From assembly GCA_001897375.1 (NCBI GenBank), contig MKSU01000029.1, forward strand, positions 1 through 41,606: 41,606 nt of DNA, written 5' to 3'. The notes beneath the pieces are model-generated. The model did not search any database and had not been told where the DNA came from. It saw only the letters and a list, made by a program, of their open reading frames with translations. Source of the stretch: Sphingomonas sp. 67-36 (GTDB taxonomy: Bacteria > Pseudomonadota > Alphaproteobacteria > Sphingomonadales > Sphingomonadaceae). Positions 39,497 to 41,606 of this stretch are shown here, in pieces; within the stretch, counting starts at the first letter, position 1; each line of letters opens with the position of its first letter. Position numbers and translations under genes: made by a program.

Positions 39497-40725
39497 CCTA
39501 CGACGTCGTCATCATCGGAGGTGGGGCTGCTGGCATCTCAACGGCCGCCAGCATCCTGAAGCGCAACGCCAAGGTATCGATCGCTGTCGTCGATCCCGCC
39601 CGGGATCACTATTACCAGCCCGGTTGGACGCTGGTAGGCGCTGGCGTTTTCACCCCCGAACAGACCCGCAAGGCGGAAGCAGACGTGATGCCGAAGGGCG
39701 TCGAATGGATACGGCTGCCTGCGATTACCATCGACCCCGATCGCCAGGCGATCACCCTGGGAGACGGGGATACGATTGCTTACCGTGTTCTGATCGTCGC
39801 CCCCGGCCTGCGTTTGGCGTGGGAGAAGATCGCGGGGCTTCCCGAGGCGTTGGGCCGCAACGGCGTCACGTCCAATTACCGCTACGATCTGGCACCCTAC
39901 ACTTACCAGCTTGTCCAGGAATTGCAGCGGGGGCGCGCGCTGTTCTCGCAACCGCCGATGCCGATCAAGTGCGCCGGGGCGCCTCAAAAGGCGATGTACC
40001 TGTCCTGCGACATCTGGCGCGAGAGCGGTGTTCTTCCCGCGATCGACGTCGAGTTTCACAACGCCGGCGCGGCACTGTTCGGCGTGGCGACCTACGTCCC
40101 GGCGTTGATGGAATATGTCGAGAAGTATGGGATCGACCTCAAGCTCGAGTCCAATTTTGTTGCGGTCGACGGCGACCGGCGTGTCGCCACGTTCGAGCGC
40201 AAGCGGGATGGCGTGAGCGAGCGGATCGAGCGCGAGTTCGACATGCTCCACGTCGTGCCGCCTCAGGTTTCGCATGACGTCGTTGCCAAAAGTCCGCTCG
40301 CGGCGGCAAACGGCTTCGTCGAGGTCGATGAGGCGACGCTGCGCCACAAGCGGTACGACAATGTCTTTAGCCTGGGCGATGCCGCTGGCACCAGCAATGC
40401 GAAGACGGCTGCGGCAGCCCGCAAGCAGGCCCCGGTAGTAGCGGTCAACGCGCTCGCCGCGCTCGATGGCAGGCCCCCTGTTGTCGACTATGACGGCTAT
40501 GGATCGTGCCCGCTCACCGTCGAGCGTGGTAAAATCGTGCTGGCCGAGTTCGGTTATAGCGGAAAGCTGCTCCCGAGCTTCCCGTCGTGGCTGTTGAACG
40601 GCACGCGCCCGACGCGCGCTGCCTGGTTCCTGAAGGAGCGGGTGCTGCCCCCGATTTATTGGCAGGGCATGCTGAAAGGCCATGAGTGGATGGCGGCGCC
40701 GCATGAGATCGGCAAGGCGGCATGA
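39493..40725 (+). CDS. sqr: sulfide:quinone oxidoreductase
   Basis: The 410-residue flavoprotein begins with the FAD dinucleotide-binding motif VVIIGGGAAGIS. Cysteines Cys160 and Cys172 (MPIKCAGAPQKAMYLSC) and Cys339 (YGSCPLTV) suit the redox centre, with NVFSLGDAAGTSNAKT as the second FAD motif. It oxidises sulfide, passing electrons to quinone and producing persulfide for the dioxygenase. It is a membrane-surface protein; the C-terminal PPIYWQGMLKG region is typical of type II SQR. Confidence 0.94.
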   Translation: MTYDVVIIGGGAAGISTAASILKRNAKVSIAVVDPARDHYYQPGWTLVGAGVFTPEQTRKAEADVMPKGVEWIRLPAITIDPDRQAITLGDGDTIAYRVLIVAPGLRLAWEKIAGLPEALGRNGVTSNYRYDLAPYTYQLVQELQRGRALFSQPPMPIKCAGAPQKAMYLSCDIWRESGVLPAIDVEFHNAGAALFGVATYVPALMEYVEKYGIDLKLESNFVAVDGDRRVATFERKRDGVSERIEREFDMLHVVPPQVSHDVVAKSPLAAANGFVEVDEATLRHKRYDNVFSLGDAAGTSNAKTAAAARKQAPVVAVNALAALDGRPPVVDYDGYGSCPLTVERGKIVLAEFGYSGKLLPSFPSWLLNGTRPTRAAWFLKERVLPPIYWQGMLKGHEWMAAPHEIGKAA

Positions 40726-41504
40726 CCCTCGAACCGATCCAGTATCTGTTGGGCGCGCTGTCCGGCGGCCTGGTGGGCTTCACCCTCGGGCTTGTCGGCG
40801 GGGGCGGATCGATACTCGCCGTCCCGCTCATGGTCTATCTCGTGCGCGTGCCGAACGCGCACCTTGCCATCGGCACGAGCGCGTTCGCGGTTGCCGCCAA
40901 TGCTGCGACCGGGCTGATCGGTCATGCCAAGGCGCATACCGTCAAATGGCGCTGTGGCGGCATGTATGCGACCGCCGGCATTATCGGTGCCTTGTTCGGC
41001 TCCACCGCGGGCAAGGCCATGGATGGCGGCAAGCTGCTCTTCCTGTTCGCCATGGTCATGGTTGTCGTCGGCGTCCTGATGCTGCGCGGGCGCGGTGACA
41101 CGGGCAACCCGGGGGCGGAGTGCAATCGGGAGAAGGCGCCGAAGGTGCTGGGCTACGGCCTCGGCACCGGTCTGTTCTCGGGCTTCTTCGGCATCGGCGG
41201 AGGCTTTCTAATCGTCCCTGGCCTGATCGGGTCGACGGGCATGCCGATCCTGAATGCTGTCGGCACGTCATTGATCGCCGTCACCGCGTTCGGGCTGACG
41301 ACGGCCGCCAACTACGCGTTTTCCAGTCTGGTGGACTGGCCGCTTGCTTTCGTGTTCATCGGCGGTGGAGTTGTCGGCGGTCTGATCGGCACGCGCATTG
41401 CGAAGCGCCTCGGTACGGGCGGCACGCTCACCACGGTCTTTGCCGTCCTGATCTTCGTGGTGGCGGCCTACATGCTCTGGAAAAGCGCGGCCGCGTTTCT
41501 CTAA
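40722..41504 (+). CDS. TauE/SafE-family sulfite/sulfur-compound exporter
   Basis: The 260-residue membrane protein has two homologous halves, each with the family glycine motif: LGLVGGGGSILAVPL near the start and GFFGIGGGFLIVPGL in the middle. About eight transmembrane helices. In this operon it probably removes sulfite made by the dioxygenase. It overlaps sqr by ATGA. Confidence 0.93.
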   Translation: MTLEPIQYLLGALSGGLVGFTLGLVGGGGSILAVPLMVYLVRVPNAHLAIGTSAFAVAANAATGLIGHAKAHTVKWRCGGMYATAGIIGALFGSTAGKAMDGGKLLFLFAMVMVVVGVLMLRGRGDTGNPGAECNREKAPKVLGYGLGTGLFSGFFGIGGGFLIVPGLIGSTGMPILNAVGTSLIAVTAFGLTTAANYAFSSLVDWPLAFVFIGGGVVGGLIGTRIAKRLGTGGTLTTVFAVLIFVVAAYMLWKSAAAFL

Positions 41505-41606
41505 TGGAGGGTGCGATTACCATCGGGCCGCTGATGCTGGCCGTCGATCGCGGGCTTGCCGTGCTGTGCATCGTCGTGTTCCTTGGCCTCACGACACTGG
41601 CCGGTC
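41504..41606 (+). CDS. N-terminus of a membrane protein, cut by the window end
   Basis: ATG overlaps the preceding stop (TAATG), so the gene belongs to the sulfide operon. The visible 34 residues start MEGAITIGPLMLAVDRGLAV and are mostly one hydrophobic helix. Membrane-bound TlpA-type thioredoxins often occupy this place in related operons, but the fragment is too short to assign. Confidence 0.55.
   Translation, partial: MEGAITIGPLMLAVDRGLAVLCIVVFLGLTTLAG

Noticed and set aside
1-41606. CRISPR array, tRNA or rRNA gene
   Set aside because: No regularly spaced repeats, tRNA cloverleaf with a CCA-type end or rRNA sequence was noticed on either strand; a covariance-model scan was not possible.

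Overview
The window is GC-rich alphaproteobacterial DNA, most likely from a sphingomonad (Sphingomonas, Sphingobium or Novosphingobium type). The reasons are codon use, the many small DUF families typical of sphingomonad plasmids and integrative elements (DUF736, DUF2493, DUF3768, DUF6878, DUF6915, DUF6927, DUF7007), and a MobF relaxase beside a TraD-type coupling protein. It reads as an accessory region: a conjugative or integrative element and its cargo, followed by arsenic and sulfide resistance modules. No integrase, attachment site, replication gene or mating-pore gene lies inside the window, so the borders are not seen. Everything here is from reading the sequence; no database search was run.

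Region 1 (1-4.5 kb) is a mosaic edge. It has the tail of a DUF6927 gene, a MerR regulator divergent from an ICMT-like membrane methyltransferase across a SoxR-like operator, a DUF4336 protein, and a MntP manganese exporter with its own yybP-ykoY riboswitch. The MntP block sits between two copies of a 265-bp segment carrying a 69-codon gene of unknown function.

Region 2 (4.7-23.3 kb) is a long, almost all plus-strand run of cargo genes. Recognisable members are a TGT/DpdA-like base-exchange enzyme, two PP-loop (PAPS-reductase-like) proteins, one of them frameshifted, a Phd/VapC toxin-antitoxin pair, a HerA-like ATPase, a protein of seven SANT/Myb-like repeats, a Mom-like GNAT protein (the phage Mu DNA-modification family), a GHKL ATPase and a DarG-like macrodomain protein. 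The rest are conserved small proteins of unknown function. Several genes overlap by ATGA or TGATG. Purine-rich GGGGAGGGGG tracts recur just upstream of sub-operons. The most interesting reading is a DNA hypermodification and DNA-handling cassette carried by the conjugative element, possibly for restriction evasion; this is inference.

Region 3 (23.3-30.3 kb) is the transfer module: an oriT-like intergenic stretch, a ribbon-helix-helix protein, TraD, the MobF relaxase-helicase, a small protein and a frameshifted DUF2726 gene.

Region 4 (30.3-32.7 kb) is an ars operon: ArsR with a clear operator, ArsI, ArsC and Acr3, then a decayed GNAT (ArsN2-like) gene. Region 5 (32.7-35.5 kb) is a scar zone with a 13-bp-arm inverted repeat, a winged-helix protein, a decayed AraC regulator and a broken DDE transposase.

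Region 6 (35.6 kb to the end) is a sulfide/persulfide detoxification cluster. A DsrE-like exported protein, a BigR-like ArsR repressor and a 1-Cys peroxiredoxin lie on the minus strand. On the plus strand are a persulfide-dioxygenase-type metallo-beta-lactamase protein, a split YeeE/YedE transporter, a DUF442 protein, sulfide:quinone oxidoreductase, a TauE/SafE exporter and the start of a further membrane protein.
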